Part shown: positions 1-7,984 of the stretch, piece by piece
Position numbering within the stretch: position 1 is the stretch's first letter
How the letters are laid out: each line of letters starts with the position of its first letter
Source of the DNA: Chromera velia
Lineage: Eukaryota; Sar; Chromeraceae
DNA: 12,671 bases
NCBI GenBank assembly: GCA_018398765.1
Contig: JAHBMJ010000118.1
Span: forward strand, 1 to 12,671
Reading direction: 5' to 3'
The notes under the pieces: generated by a model
What the model saw: only the letters and a program-made list of their open reading frames with translations
Databases searched by the model: none
What the model was told of the DNA's origin: nothing
Program-made: the position numbers and the translations under genes

Positions 1-98
<98 letters not shown>

Positions 99-341
99 AC
101 ACACGGACACACACACACACACGCACACATACACACACACACACATACACACACACACACACACATACACATACACACACATACACACACATACACATAC
201 ACACACACACACACATACACACACACACACACACACACATACACACACACATACACACACATACACACACATACACATACACACACACACACACATACAC
301 ACACACACACACACACACATACACACACAGACACACACACA

Positions 342-440
<99 letters not shown>
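1..440. repeat. (AC)n microsatellite at the left edge
   Basis: Almost pure AC dinucleotides, interrupted by scattered AT, AG and GG variants such as repeated ACACAT blocks. The window begins inside the tract, so the true length is unknown. If the minus-strand gene continues leftward, this tract would be a (GT)n run inside its last visible intron. A tract like this commonly ends an assembly contig. Confidence 0.97.
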
Positions 441-811
441 TCAGCTTGTCAATAAGAGTTTTCAGAGCTGCACAAATGTGTCCTCTGAGCAACGACAGCA
501 AACGCACAAAGACGGAGGTATCCGACTGGGCACAAATGAGCGTGAAGCGCAAGTAGCAACGCACAGTCAGACATATGCATCCATGCAGGACATCCATGTG
601 CAGTCAGACGCATTTGCTGTTACGCTTTCACATCCGTTCACCACGCACCCACTCAAGCAAACAGAGGGAACGCGAACAAGCAACGGCATTCAGACACAGA
701 CACACAGAGACTCATGCAAGCAGAGACAGAAACACAGCTACGCGGCAGGCACGACGAGAGGGATAACATATGACAAAGCCAGTTTACCTATGCACTCACT
801 CACTCACTCAC
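441..811 (-). other. Probable intron 12 of the minus-strand MCTP-like gene; no clear exon
   Basis: On the minus strand this follows a strong donor, CAG|GTGAGT (exon ends at 812). I see no convincing exon. A weak possibility is an acceptor at 469/468 followed by about 27 nt in the required phase, encoding ALKTLIDKL-like residues before the (GT)n tract, but nothing confirms it. The plus-strand open frame at 478-981 has biased composition, resembles no family I know, and runs over a better minus-strand exon, so I do not call it. Confidence 0.4.
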
Positions 812-1526
812 CTGCGATCGCAAAGAAAAGTCTCAGCGGGAGCAGGTGGAGGAGAACGGAGAGGAGGACACAAATAAGGGCACAGCTCGCGTGGATTGTT
901 GCAGAGATTTGGACGTCAGCGAAGTTGAACGCGTTGGACAGACGTTCGGCCTTCGAGGCAATCTCCCCACATTTGCTTTGAAAGGTTGCAACCCCATCTG
1001 CACACACACATAGACAGGCAAGCAGCTAAACGTAAATACAGACAGGCACATGCCGACAACCAAAACTGTACATCAGAAAGAAACACAGCGAACACCCTAC
1101 AAAAAAACGATGAATGGAAGCGTTTTGCAACGGACCAACAGAGACGATGACGTTGGCAGCAAACCAGAAGGACGAAATGTGGTGGTGAAAAATCAGCTGT
1201 GCCCCGTGTGTCCGTCTCTCTCCTTCTTTCTGTCTTTCGTCATCTTCTCCTTCCTTTCTGTCCGCATCTCATCATGTGCGGGCGAAGTGCCTCCCAGCTT
1301 TGAGTGGATATCTGAGTGCTTCTCTTCTGTTCTTCTTCTGTTACCTTCTTTGCCATTCAAGTGGCAGAGCAACCATTTTGTTTGCTTTGTTGTCTGAGTG
1401 CCAGATAGTCAGACTGCCTGTCTGCCTGACTGACTGACAGAAAACTTTCCGATACTTCTGCCTCAGAGAGAGTGCGGACGCATCCTCCTCTCCTTGGAGG
1501 TCTCTGTCGTCCTCCCAGAGAAGAAC
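812..1526 (-). other. Exons 11-12: PRT_C-like C-terminal membrane region
   Basis: Exon 11 (1526-1439, phase 0 to 1) has a strong acceptor, CCTTTCAG, and encodes an acidic stretch (WEDDRDLQGEED) followed by SLRQKYRKVF. Exon 12 (997-812, phase 1 to 1) has a pyrimidine/GT-rich acceptor ending GTGCAG and the consensus donor GTGAGT. The joined product reads helix, EIAS..ER, N.FNF, then a hydrophobic segment at residues 767-790 with PLR near its end. From memory of the family, vertebrate MCTPs have the same order: an acidic stretch, a helix with EIASFGER, NTFNW, a membrane segment, then IPLR. This is the main basis for the gene's identity. GC-rich third positions in exon 12 also favour this strand. 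Confidence 0.7.
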
Positions 1527-1572
1527 CTGAAAGGTCGAAAGAATCAATCAATCAAAAACAGAAGAACAAGAA

Positions 1573-1616
<44 letters not shown>

Positions 1617-1620
1617 ACGA

Positions 1621-1660
<40 letters not shown>

Positions 1661-3487
1661 GAAACCAAACTCACCGTGCACAAGCGGGTAGGTTAATGCA
1701 AACGCACGCACGCATGCATGCAGGAGGAGAGTCCCTCCCGCAACAAAACAGGGCCAAACGCAGAGAAATTGTGCAAAAACTCTCACTCTCCCACGGATGC
1801 GCTTTGAAAAAAAAAACAGCATGAATGAATGCACATGAATTGTCACGAACGGAAGAGAGAATGAAAAAAAAACAAAGGCGGGCATGCAGCAACAGACTCA
1901 ACCTAAATTCCCTCTCACCGACTCACCCACCCACCCGTCTCCTCTGCAACAAAGGGAGCGGCCGAAGGAGACTCTTGGGGTTCTGTCGAGGAAGGGGGAT
2001 TCCCAGATCTTCCGCCAAGTCACTCAGCCACTTAGGCGTCTCTCTTTGTTTGACTACCACCGGCCTGGGACTAATCGGGGCCTCTGCTGTCTTTGCTGCC
2101 TGTCCCCCGAGAAGCCTGCGTGGGGGGGATCTGCTGACGGGGGGTGTCGTTCTTCCGTTCACGTTCAGTTGCGTGCGTGGAGGGGACGGAGAGACAACGG
2201 ATAGAGATGAATTCGACCGAGCGACAAAAGGACCGTCATCTACCTGCCCCCCTCCAGCATCACTGCCTCTGTAAATCTCTCTCTCGCCGTCTTCTCTTCC
2301 CTCCCCTGCGCTTTCTAACAGGTCCCTCTCCCCCCCTGCGAGCAACCCCCCCGGACGTGTACGCGGAGGGACGGAAGCAGCGGCAGCGACTGCACACGGA
2401 CATAGCGGAAGGAAGAAAGCGCAGACACCTGTACCCTCATCGAACTACAAGCTTTCGACTCAAACAACAGAGCGCCCTTCCCAAACAGCCCACATCGATA
2501 GAACAAAGGAAGGATTACACAGACAGACTACAGAGGCCAACAAAGGAAGGATTACACAGACAGACTACAGAGGCCAACAAAGGAAGGATTACACAGAGAG
2601 ACTACAGAGGCCAACAAAGGAAGGATTACACAGACAGACTACGGGGGCCAACAAAGGAAGGATTACACAGACAGACTACAGAGGCCAACAAAGGAAGGAT
2701 TACACAGACAGACTACAGAGGCCAACAAAGGAAGGATTACACGGACAGACTGCAGAGGCCACCCCCCGTCCTCGCAGGCCCTATGCTTTCACCCCTTTCT
2801 CAAGCGCAACGAGATAAGAAAAACAAAGAAAGAAAGAAAGAAAGAAAGGGGCCCCAAGTAACTTGACCCCCGCCACTCACCCCCCCCATATTCCCTCAAG
2901 AGGAGCCCCTCCACAGAAGGATGTGCCACCCTTGGAGGAGCAGGCAGAGTGAGGAAGTGGGAGGCCACGCCGTTCGAAAGGATGACTGTGAACACCCACA
3001 CAGGCCACATCCAGGGCTCAGCCGTCAGACAGATGAAAGCCCTGCACTCACACACACAAGAGAGAGAGAGAAAGAGAAGAGACGTGAATGAAAGAGAGCG
3101 AAAAATGCCCGTACAATGCCACAGAAAGAAAAGCGGAGAATCCATATGCAGGACGAGAATCCAGAACGTGCTTCCCTCAATCTGTTGATCGCGATTGCAT
3201 TGCTTGTAGTCATCAACAGTAGATCGTTCATTTCACTCGATAGACAAAAACGGATTTCATCAGACTGTTCGCCCCACTTGATGCGAAAGCTGAAAGAAAG
3301 GTCTCGGTGGTCTGTGTTCTTTGGTCGGCTGAGCCAAGTGGCATGAGAGACGACAGTTTTTCTTTCTTTCTTTCTTTCTCTTTCTTTCTTTCTTTCTCTT
3401 TCTTTTTTTCTTTCTTTCTTTCTTTCTTTTTTTTTTCTTTCTTTCTTTTTTTCTTTCTTTCTTTCTTTCTTTCTTTCTTTTTTTTTT

Positions 3488-3518
<31 letters not shown>

Positions 3519-5693
3519 CTTTCTTTTTTTCTTTCTTTCTTTCTTTCTTTTTCTTTCTTTCTTTCTTTCTTTCTTTCTCTTTTTTTCTTTCTCTTTCTTT
3601 CTTTCTTTCTTTTTCTTTCTTTCTTTCTTTCTTTTTTTTTTTCTTTCTTTCTTTTTTTCTTTCTTTTTCTTTCTTTCTTTCTTTCTTTCTTTCTTTTTTT
3701 CTTTCTTTCTTTCTTTCTTTTTTTTTTTCTTTCTTTTTTTCTTTCTTTCTTTCGTTCTTTTTTTCTTTCTTTCTTTCTTTCTCTTTTGGACGGATGCCCT
3801 TCGACGGCCTGAAAAGTTTTTTTTCTTTCTCAGCCCGTCTCGGAACTTCGAGGATCAGACCAAACAAACACAGATGCATATGCAGATCGAGCGAGGGAGC
3901 AAGAGTAAGACATCGAAATTTGCAGACCCCCAAATTGACTGACCAGAGAGCACAAATGAAGATGAGCCCAGGCATGGAGGAAAGAAATATTCGGAGCAGG
4001 ACAGGGAACGGGAGAGCATCTCCGAGACGGAGGAAATTCCGACGAATCGTCAGAATGTCAACTCCAAAATCATCCCCTTCTGCATGCAGGATTCATTCAA
4101 TCGCAGCAAACGAAAGAAACAAAATCAGACAGACAGACCTTTGTGGACGCCACAATGTGTGTAACCACAAAATCAGGCATCGTGCTCTTTACGTATTCTC
4201 TAACACAGTCTCTCTTTTCTTCGCTGTCATTCCAGCGTCTGTAGTCAGCCTGCCCCTGTAGACTTCCTCCCTCATTGCCCTTCTCTTCCCGAGAAAGTCC
4301 GATTCTTTCTCCTGCACCGAAGTCTTCTGACTTCCTTCCTTCTTGACACGAAACGAATCGCCCACTTCTGTCAAGACTTTTATTTTCTCTGCCTTCCCTT
4401 GCAGAAGTCAATCGGTTGACTGCTCCCCTCCCACCACTCACCTTCTCCTTCAGCAGCCCCCTTTTTGTCCCTGCTCTCTCCAGGCTGTCCCTGTTCCCCC
4501 TCTTCGCCCCCAGCCGCAGCGGCACTGAGAGGAACACTCAAAGCCTGCATGCACACATGCACGCATGCACGCTCCAGATTCCTTCCGTACTTCGTTCATT
4601 CCTTCCAGCTTCAACAGAAGTACCTGAACATTTTTCAGGCAACAGCAGGTTCCTTAAGGGCTATCAGGCGAGACAACGTGCATACACACTCGGAAGAGAG
4701 AGCCCGGTCAGTGAGTGTCGAATGATGAAAAGCTTACATGTAAGTCTGGGAGGTTACACACACAAATGCATGCTCCCACCTGCCCTCACGCCTGAATGAT
4801 CGAAGCCCTATCGGGCAGACTAACCTTCAGGGCAGGCACAGCGAGGGAAAAGCTAACGGACAGCTGTAGAACCCCCAACGGAGACCGGGGTCTGGCCATC
4901 GCGCTGCCCTTTGCAAATTTGACCCCTGCCTGCAAGTTCTTTCCAAAGTATCAAAAGCAGAGGAAAACCACCCATGAAGACAGGTAGGAGGAGAGACGAA
5001 AGTTCTCGCACGGTGTGTGCCTTTTGCATGACTCTCAAGAAAAACTTGAAGACACATTGATAGGAGATAGATAAAAAAAACAAAAAAGAAGAAAGACAAG
5101 AGGAGGGCGTCCCTTTCAGAATTGCCAGCACAAGTCAAGAAAAGAAAACACACACAAATCAAGAGAAGAAAGAAAACACACACAAATCAAGAGAAGAAAG
5201 AAAACACACACAAATCAAGAGAAGAAAGAAAACACACACAAATCAAGAGAAGAAAGAAAACAAAAAAAAAGAAATCCGAAGGAAGGACCCATGCACAGAC
5301 CTCAAATTTGTACACATTCGCCATCAGACCCGCGGTCCTCTCTGCTGCAGACGGGAGGAGGGCCCCTCTCTTGGAGACGGGAAAGAACTCAACCCATTGG
5401 GGGGAACTACCGCCTCCTCGTCTCTTTCTTTGAGGGAGCAAGTGGGTCTCTCTGCAGACATGCACCACCAGAAAGAGAGAGAGAGAGACCGTCATGACAC
5501 GACGCACCGTCATTTGCGAGTGTGTACGGTTCTTCAAACACGAAGATTCAGAAAAGGGAGATAGATGGGCACAAACCAGAAAATTTCACCGCCCTCTGAC
5601 CAATTGGGAGGCAGATCGCGGAGTGAGTGCAGAGGTACACAGAAACAACCACGAGAAACAATCGTTTGCCCTCGTCCATCCATGACCCTTTCA

Positions 5694-5760
<67 letters not shown>

Positions 5761-7418
5761 TGACACACACACACGCACACACACACATGCACACACACAC
5801 ACAGACCCACCCAGGATGCCCCCCGTCAAACGCCGACCACCCGGAGGGAAACACGCAAATTCTCCCAACCACCCGAAGTCTCTGGAGAAGCCTCTCCCTC
5901 TCCACGAGAAGTATGAACAAACTCGACCGGATGTCTCGGATCTGAAATGAAAGAAAAAAAGAACAAGGGAGGCAGGAAGGTTGGAAGGAGGATATGTGAC
6001 AAGGCCCGAAATGTCTGTCATTTTGTACGAAAAGAAACGCACATTGGCGTCAAAAAACACGCCCGACGACAAGGGAAAATGCACGACAGATGAAGGGTTG
6101 GTAAGTAAACGACGAGCAAAGAGGCTGCCGAAGACGAAAACTGAGAAAGAGTCAAGAAAGTCTCAAAAAGAACATCATCCAACTGCCTTCCTGCAAGCAT
6201 TCATCCCCCCAACGAACACACCTTCCCTAACCGACCTCGAACGAGAAGATCGCGCGTCCGTTCTCGATTTTTGCATTCACTCCCTCTCCCCCTCCCTGTG
6301 CAGATGCGAAGACAAACCTCCCCCCTCCCCCCTGCTCCGTCTGGGGCCATGCAACAGGATCCTCTGCCTTCGCCTCCGACCCGTCGATGTGCAGAAGGAG
6401 GGAAGGAGTTCGGGAGGCAAGGGCGCACCCGCACTCTATTGACACCTCAACACGCCCACACACCTCCCGCCGTGTCGCTCCTGTGCCTTCTAGCCTGACG
6501 TGCAGAATCAAAGAGGGACCACCACAGCTTTCTTTCACACAGGTTTGTTTCCGTATGATTCATTTCGAAGTCATTTTTGTAATAATTCCACATTAAAATA
6601 CTCGGAATTCGGCTCTTCCTCAACCGACACCCATGGGAAGAGATGAGCAAGAGAGACGGTGAGAGGCAGAGAATGAGAAAGGGCGGAAATTAGAAGAGAG
6701 AAAGAAATTGAAAACCCGGAAAGATGGAGAAAAAGGGAAAAGATGAGCTCCAGTGAAGCAGACAGAGCGAAGAGTCACAGATGGCCGAAAGGAAAAAGAC
6801 CAACTAAAAGATGAAGGTCTGAAAGTGCGAAGACGGGACGAGGTAAGGATACACAGAAAGAAAAATAAATATCAGGGCAGACTCGGTGCGACAAATGAAG
6901 AGGAAACAACTGCCTGCCTGACGGCGCTCGGTGCAGACTGACCTTCTCAAGGGCAGTCGGTCTCGTCCTGTGAAGGTTTTGGTTTGTCTTCTTCCATTTT
7001 TCTCAAAAAATTGTGCGATTGCCTCATCTACCGTCCTTGGTTCTCGCTCCTTCTCTTTTTCCTTCTCCGTCTCTGTCTTTGGTGGGACGAGTTCTGTCTT
7101 TTCTCTCTCCGGTTCTTGGCTTGACCCCCCATCTCCCTCTTTCTCTTTATCTTTTTCCTTTTCAGAACCAGCTGCTCCTCTGTCTCGTCTGTACAGAGAC
7201 CAGAAACCTGAAGTGGAAGGCGCAGGGGAAGTGGATGTTTGTGGCTTTGTGGTCGTTGCCGTCTCCTTTTCCTTCTCGGTTTCCTTCAGCTGTTCATCCG
7301 TTGCCGTCTCTCCAATCCCTGGACTCTTGGTCCGGCGTTGCTGCTGCGACTGTTCCCTTGCCTGAGACCGTCTGGCTGCGGATTCCTGAACAAGGTTCTT
7401 CACTCTCGAGAGGAACAT
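812..7418 (-). CDS. MCTP-like C2 and multi-pass membrane protein, 12 exons, 3' end missing
   Basis: Model, minus strand, in order: 7418-6943, 6494-6236, 5941-5811, 5451-5301, 4929-4825, 4544-4442, 4367-4193, 3289-3155, 3041-2881, 2335-1935, 1526-1439, 997-812. Every junction is GT-AG and every exon joins in phase (2371 nt, about 790 residues). Most donors are good (GTCAGT, GTGAGT, GTTAGT, GTAAAG); the weakest is GTCCTG after 3155. The start is the ATG at 7418; an in-frame ATG at 7466 is possible. Residues 1-158 are charged and low-complexity, about 160-374 look like a divergent C2 domain, 512-550 hold a membrane hairpin, and 699-790 match the end of the PRT_C region of MCTPs, with the pattern EIASKAERLSNAFNF and a membrane segment ending in PLR. 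Family proteins tether ER to other membranes; that role here is inference. The PRT_C end is the firmest part, exons 6-8 the least sure. A donor at 812 implies more exons to the left; otherwise a stop follows two codons later. Confidence 0.62.
1580..1664. repeat. (GA)n / (GAAA)n microsatellite in intron 10
   Basis: About 33 nt of GA dinucleotides run into about 50 nt of GAAA units, with one AACG interruption. It lies in the intron at 1934-1527 of the minus-strand gene, where it reads as (TC)n/(TTTC)n upstream of the 3' splice site at 1527. The surrounding open frames rich in Glu-Arg or Ser-Leu are products of the repeat. Confidence 0.95.
1935..2335 (-). other. Exon 10: cytosolic linker between membrane segments
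   Basis: 401 nt, phase 1 to 0. It encodes a Gly/Glu-rich start, a Ser/Pro/Arg-rich middle (for example SVVSPSPPRTQ) and a more ordered end with KWLSDLAEDLGIPLPRQ. Acceptor is CTCGCAG. Three overlapping donors (GTGGGT, GTGGGT, GTGAGT) lie 4 nt apart at 1934, 1930 and 1926; only the first keeps phase with exon 11. Family members have an acidic, variable loop here between the two membrane hairpins. The plus-strand open frame over the same bases is less protein-like. Confidence 0.5.
2503..2761. repeat. 37-bp minisatellite, seven copies
   Basis: Seven head-to-tail 37-bp copies begin at 2503, 2540, 2577, 2614, 2651, 2688 and 2725. Each starts ACAAAGGAAGGATTACAC and ends GAGGCCA or a variant. Most copies are identical; copies 3, 4 and 7 carry a few substitutions (GAGAGAC, CGGGGGCCA, ACGGACAGACTGC). 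It lies in intron 9 (2880-2336) of the minus-strand gene. Low divergence suggests recent expansion or ongoing homogenisation. Confidence 0.97.
2822..2848. repeat. Short (AAAG)n tract
   Basis: About six AAAG/GAAA units in intron 9 of the minus-strand gene, just inside its 5' splice site at 2880. Confidence 0.9.
2881..3289 (-). other. Exons 8-9: first membrane hairpin of the PRT_C-like region
   Basis: Exon 9 (3041-2881, phase 2 to 1) has a strong acceptor, a TC/TG-rich run ending GTGCAG, and a consensus donor GTGAGT. It encodes AEPWMWPVWVFTVILSNG, then a hydrophobic run reaching LPAPPR. The W..P start and the LP end about 20 residues later resemble the first membrane hairpin of plant MCTPs (NW..P to ILP). 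Exon 8 (3289-3155, phase 2 to 2) has a good TTTCAG acceptor and encodes FRIKWGEQSDEIRF and later NRLREARSGF. Its donor, GTCCTG, is weak, so the exon 8-9 junction is the least certain of the model. The plus strand is also partly open here. Confidence 0.45.
3357..3785. repeat. About 425-bp (TTTC)n tract
   Basis: TTTC units with many T-run and CTTT variants. It lies in intron 7 (4192-3290) of the minus-strand gene, where it reads as purine-rich GAAA. Long Lys/Glu/Arg-rich or Phe/Ser-rich open frames across it arise because neither strand of such a repeat contains stop codons. Confidence 0.98.
4193..4544 (-). other. Exons 6-7: linker between C2-like domain and membrane region
   Basis: Exon 6 (4544-4442, phase 0 to 1) encodes an Ala/Gly/Glu-rich linker (ALSVPLSAAAAGGEEG) and ends at the consensus donor GTGAGT. 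Exon 7 (4367-4193, phase 1 to 2) encodes a charged, helix-like stretch with KESDFLGKRRAMREEVYRGR and ends at donor GTAAAG. The intron between them is only 74 nt, much shorter than most others here. The exon 6 acceptor (GCATGCAG) has a poor pyrimidine tract. Phase agreement on both sides is the main support; there is no family match. Confidence 0.4.
5136..5262. repeat. 28-bp minisatellite, about 4.5 copies
   Basis: Full 28-bp units start at 5161, 5189 and 5217, with a shortened copy before (5136-5160) and a partial copy after (5245-5262). The unit is an AAGAGAAGAAAGAAAAC block followed by CACACACAAATC. Full copies are identical. It sits in intron 4 (5300-4930) of the minus-strand gene. It may have grown from adjoining GAAA and AC microsatellites. 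Confidence 0.95.
5694..5805. repeat. (AC)n microsatellite in intron 3
   Basis: A perfect (AC)n run of about 64 nt (to 5757), then an interrupted run to 5805. It is in intron 3 (5810-5452) of the minus-strand gene and begins a few bases after the 5' splice site, so the intron starts GTGGGTCTGTGTGTG. Cys-Val and Thr-His frames over it are spurious. Confidence 0.97.
6943..7418 (-). other. Exon 1: charged N-terminal region of the MCTP-like gene
   Basis: Open from the ATG at 7418 to the donor AAG|GTCAGT after 6943. It starts MFLSRVKNLVQESAARR, continues as a Gln/Lys/Glu/Thr-rich low-complexity region, and ends with TVDEAIAQFFEKNGRRQTK. No signal peptide is seen. It joins exon 2 in phase 2. It could instead be the first exon of a separate short gene; the phase match, lack of any stop-containing alternative and 448-nt intron favour one gene. 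Open frames on the plus strand here are its antisense shadow. Confidence 0.5.
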
Positions 7419-7614
7419 CACGCCTGTACGAAGAAATAACTGTCTACCTCCACAAAAATCCAGCACTCAGCCGGACAAGACAACGTCAGAACATCGACGT
7501 GGATGTGCACGAGGACATGTGCGAACAAAAGCTTTCTCAGAACGCGGTTTACCAACTCCTCACTCCTCTCCTTTGTCGTTCAAGGCGAGTCGACCAACGT
7601 TCGAACACAGCTAG

Positions 7615-7656
7615 TCCTCTCATGTCCTCTCATCCAAATGTCCTCTCATCCAAATG
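7615..7656. repeat. 16-bp tandem direct repeat in the intergenic region
   Basis: TCCTCTCATCCAAATG occurs at 7625-7640 and 7641-7656, preceded by a partial copy, TCCTCTCATG, at 7615-7624. It lies between the divergent starts, about 40 bp from the TATA-like run, so it could be a paired binding site or a chance duplication. Confidence 0.85.
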
Positions 7657-7685
7657 TTGGAAGTTACCTCGTACGCACGCGTATC

Positions 7686-7705
7686 CTCCGCGCGGAGTAT
7701 ATATA
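7686..7705. promoter_or_regulatory. Palindrome CTCCGCGCGGAG abutting a TATATATA box
   Basis: A perfect 12-bp palindrome at 7686-7697 directly abuts TATATATA at 7698-7705. The TATA-like run is about 280 bp from both start codons. Palindrome plus TATA is compatible with a core promoter and a dimeric factor site, but no promoter consensus is known to me for this lineage. Confidence 0.35.
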
Positions 7706-7760
7706 GCTCGCATAGCTCGGCGAGTCTCGCGCGCAATATCGCGCAATGGAGAGCGGAGTA

Positions 7761-7815
7761 CCCCCCCCCGGGAAGGATGGAGGGGCCAAAAGCCCCTGAG
7801 GGGACCCCCCCCCCT
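7761..7815. repeat. C-run-flanked hairpins upstream of rsmE
   Basis: AGGGGC (7781-7786) pairs with GCCCCT (7792-7797) across a 5-nt loop. CCCCT (7793-7797) can instead pair with AGGGG (7799-7803). The two pairings exclude each other. Poly-C runs of 9 and 11 nt lie on either side. In an rsmE transcript this would be in the 5' leader, about 185 nt before the ATG. Confidence 0.6.
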
Positions 7816-7984
7816 TTTTCCGGGGTGATATGGCAGGCCTATTCAAATCCTATTCAATGCTTCGCGGAGCTTCATCCGGCCCTAGCAGATAAAAAGAACC
7901 TGCCAAGAGGTGTGCGCGTTTGTTTGGAATACCAGCTGGCAGAAAAAGTTGGAGATACGTCGCTTTTGCGGCTGCACTTCTGAA

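Larger units (their letters stand above)
4825..6494 (-). other. Exons 2-5: divergent C2-like domain
   Basis: Exon 2 (6494-6236), exon 3 (5941-5811), exon 4 (5451-5301) and exon 5 (4929-4825) join in phases 2-0, 0-2, 2-0 and 0-0. The product alternates short strands in a C2-like order: NGRAIFSFE, then SSLFILLVERE, then VVGRICVFPSGW, later QWVEFFPVSKRG, ending with LGVLQLSVSFSL, which resembles the last strand of MCTP C2 domains. Exon 3 has an excellent acceptor: a long T-rich run ending TTTCAG. I see no DPYV motif and no loop pattern of paired aspartates, so calcium binding is unlikely. C2 is inferred from strand pattern and from the PRT_C-like tail, not from strong sequence identity. Confidence 0.5.
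7419..7984. promoter_or_regulatory. Intergenic region between divergent genes; candidate bidirectional promoter
   Basis: 566 bp between the start codons of the minus-strand MCTP-like gene and plus-strand rsmE. It contains a tandem 16-bp repeat, a TATA-like run next to a GC palindrome, CG-rich blocks around 7719-7745, and C runs with hairpins. No protein-coding exon is convincing. Shared regulation is inferred from geometry only; transcription starts cannot be read from the sequence. Confidence 0.45.

Noticed and set aside
478-981. 167-codon plus-strand frame
   Set aside because: Biased in His, Thr, Gln and Arg with no family resemblance; the minus strand at 812-997 has better codon use, splice sites and a family match.
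2503-2761. CRISPR array
   Set aside because: The 37-bp units are contiguous with no variable spacers, and the host is eukaryotic.
2144-2866. 240-codon plus-strand frame with a 37-residue period
   Set aside because: A product of the 37-bp minisatellite; its flanks are low-complexity and overlap a better minus-strand exon.
3307-3942. 211-codon plus-strand frame, Phe/Ser/Leu-rich
   Set aside because: Translation of the TTTC repeat, which has no stop codons.
3025-3975. 316-codon minus-strand frame, Lys/Glu/Arg-rich in its middle
   Set aside because: Its middle is the translated GAAA repeat. Only the part at 3155-3289 is kept, as exon 8.
4442-4623. Alternative exon starting GTACTTCTGTTG at 4623
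   Set aside because: In the phase required by exon 5 it meets a stop before the donor at 4441; starting at 4544 stays open and in phase.
5695-6084. Minus-strand frame with FFDANVRFFSYK, first considered a C2 exon
   Set aside because: Splicing exon 2 at 6236 directly to 5941 keeps phase and gives a continuous C2-like strand (FSFE-IRD), leaving no place for this segment.
6931-7828. Two plus-strand frames of 144 and 271 codons
   Set aside because: Antisense to exon 1 of the minus-strand gene, then running through the promoter region; Ser/Phe/Leu-rich composition mirrors the Lys/Glu-rich exon.
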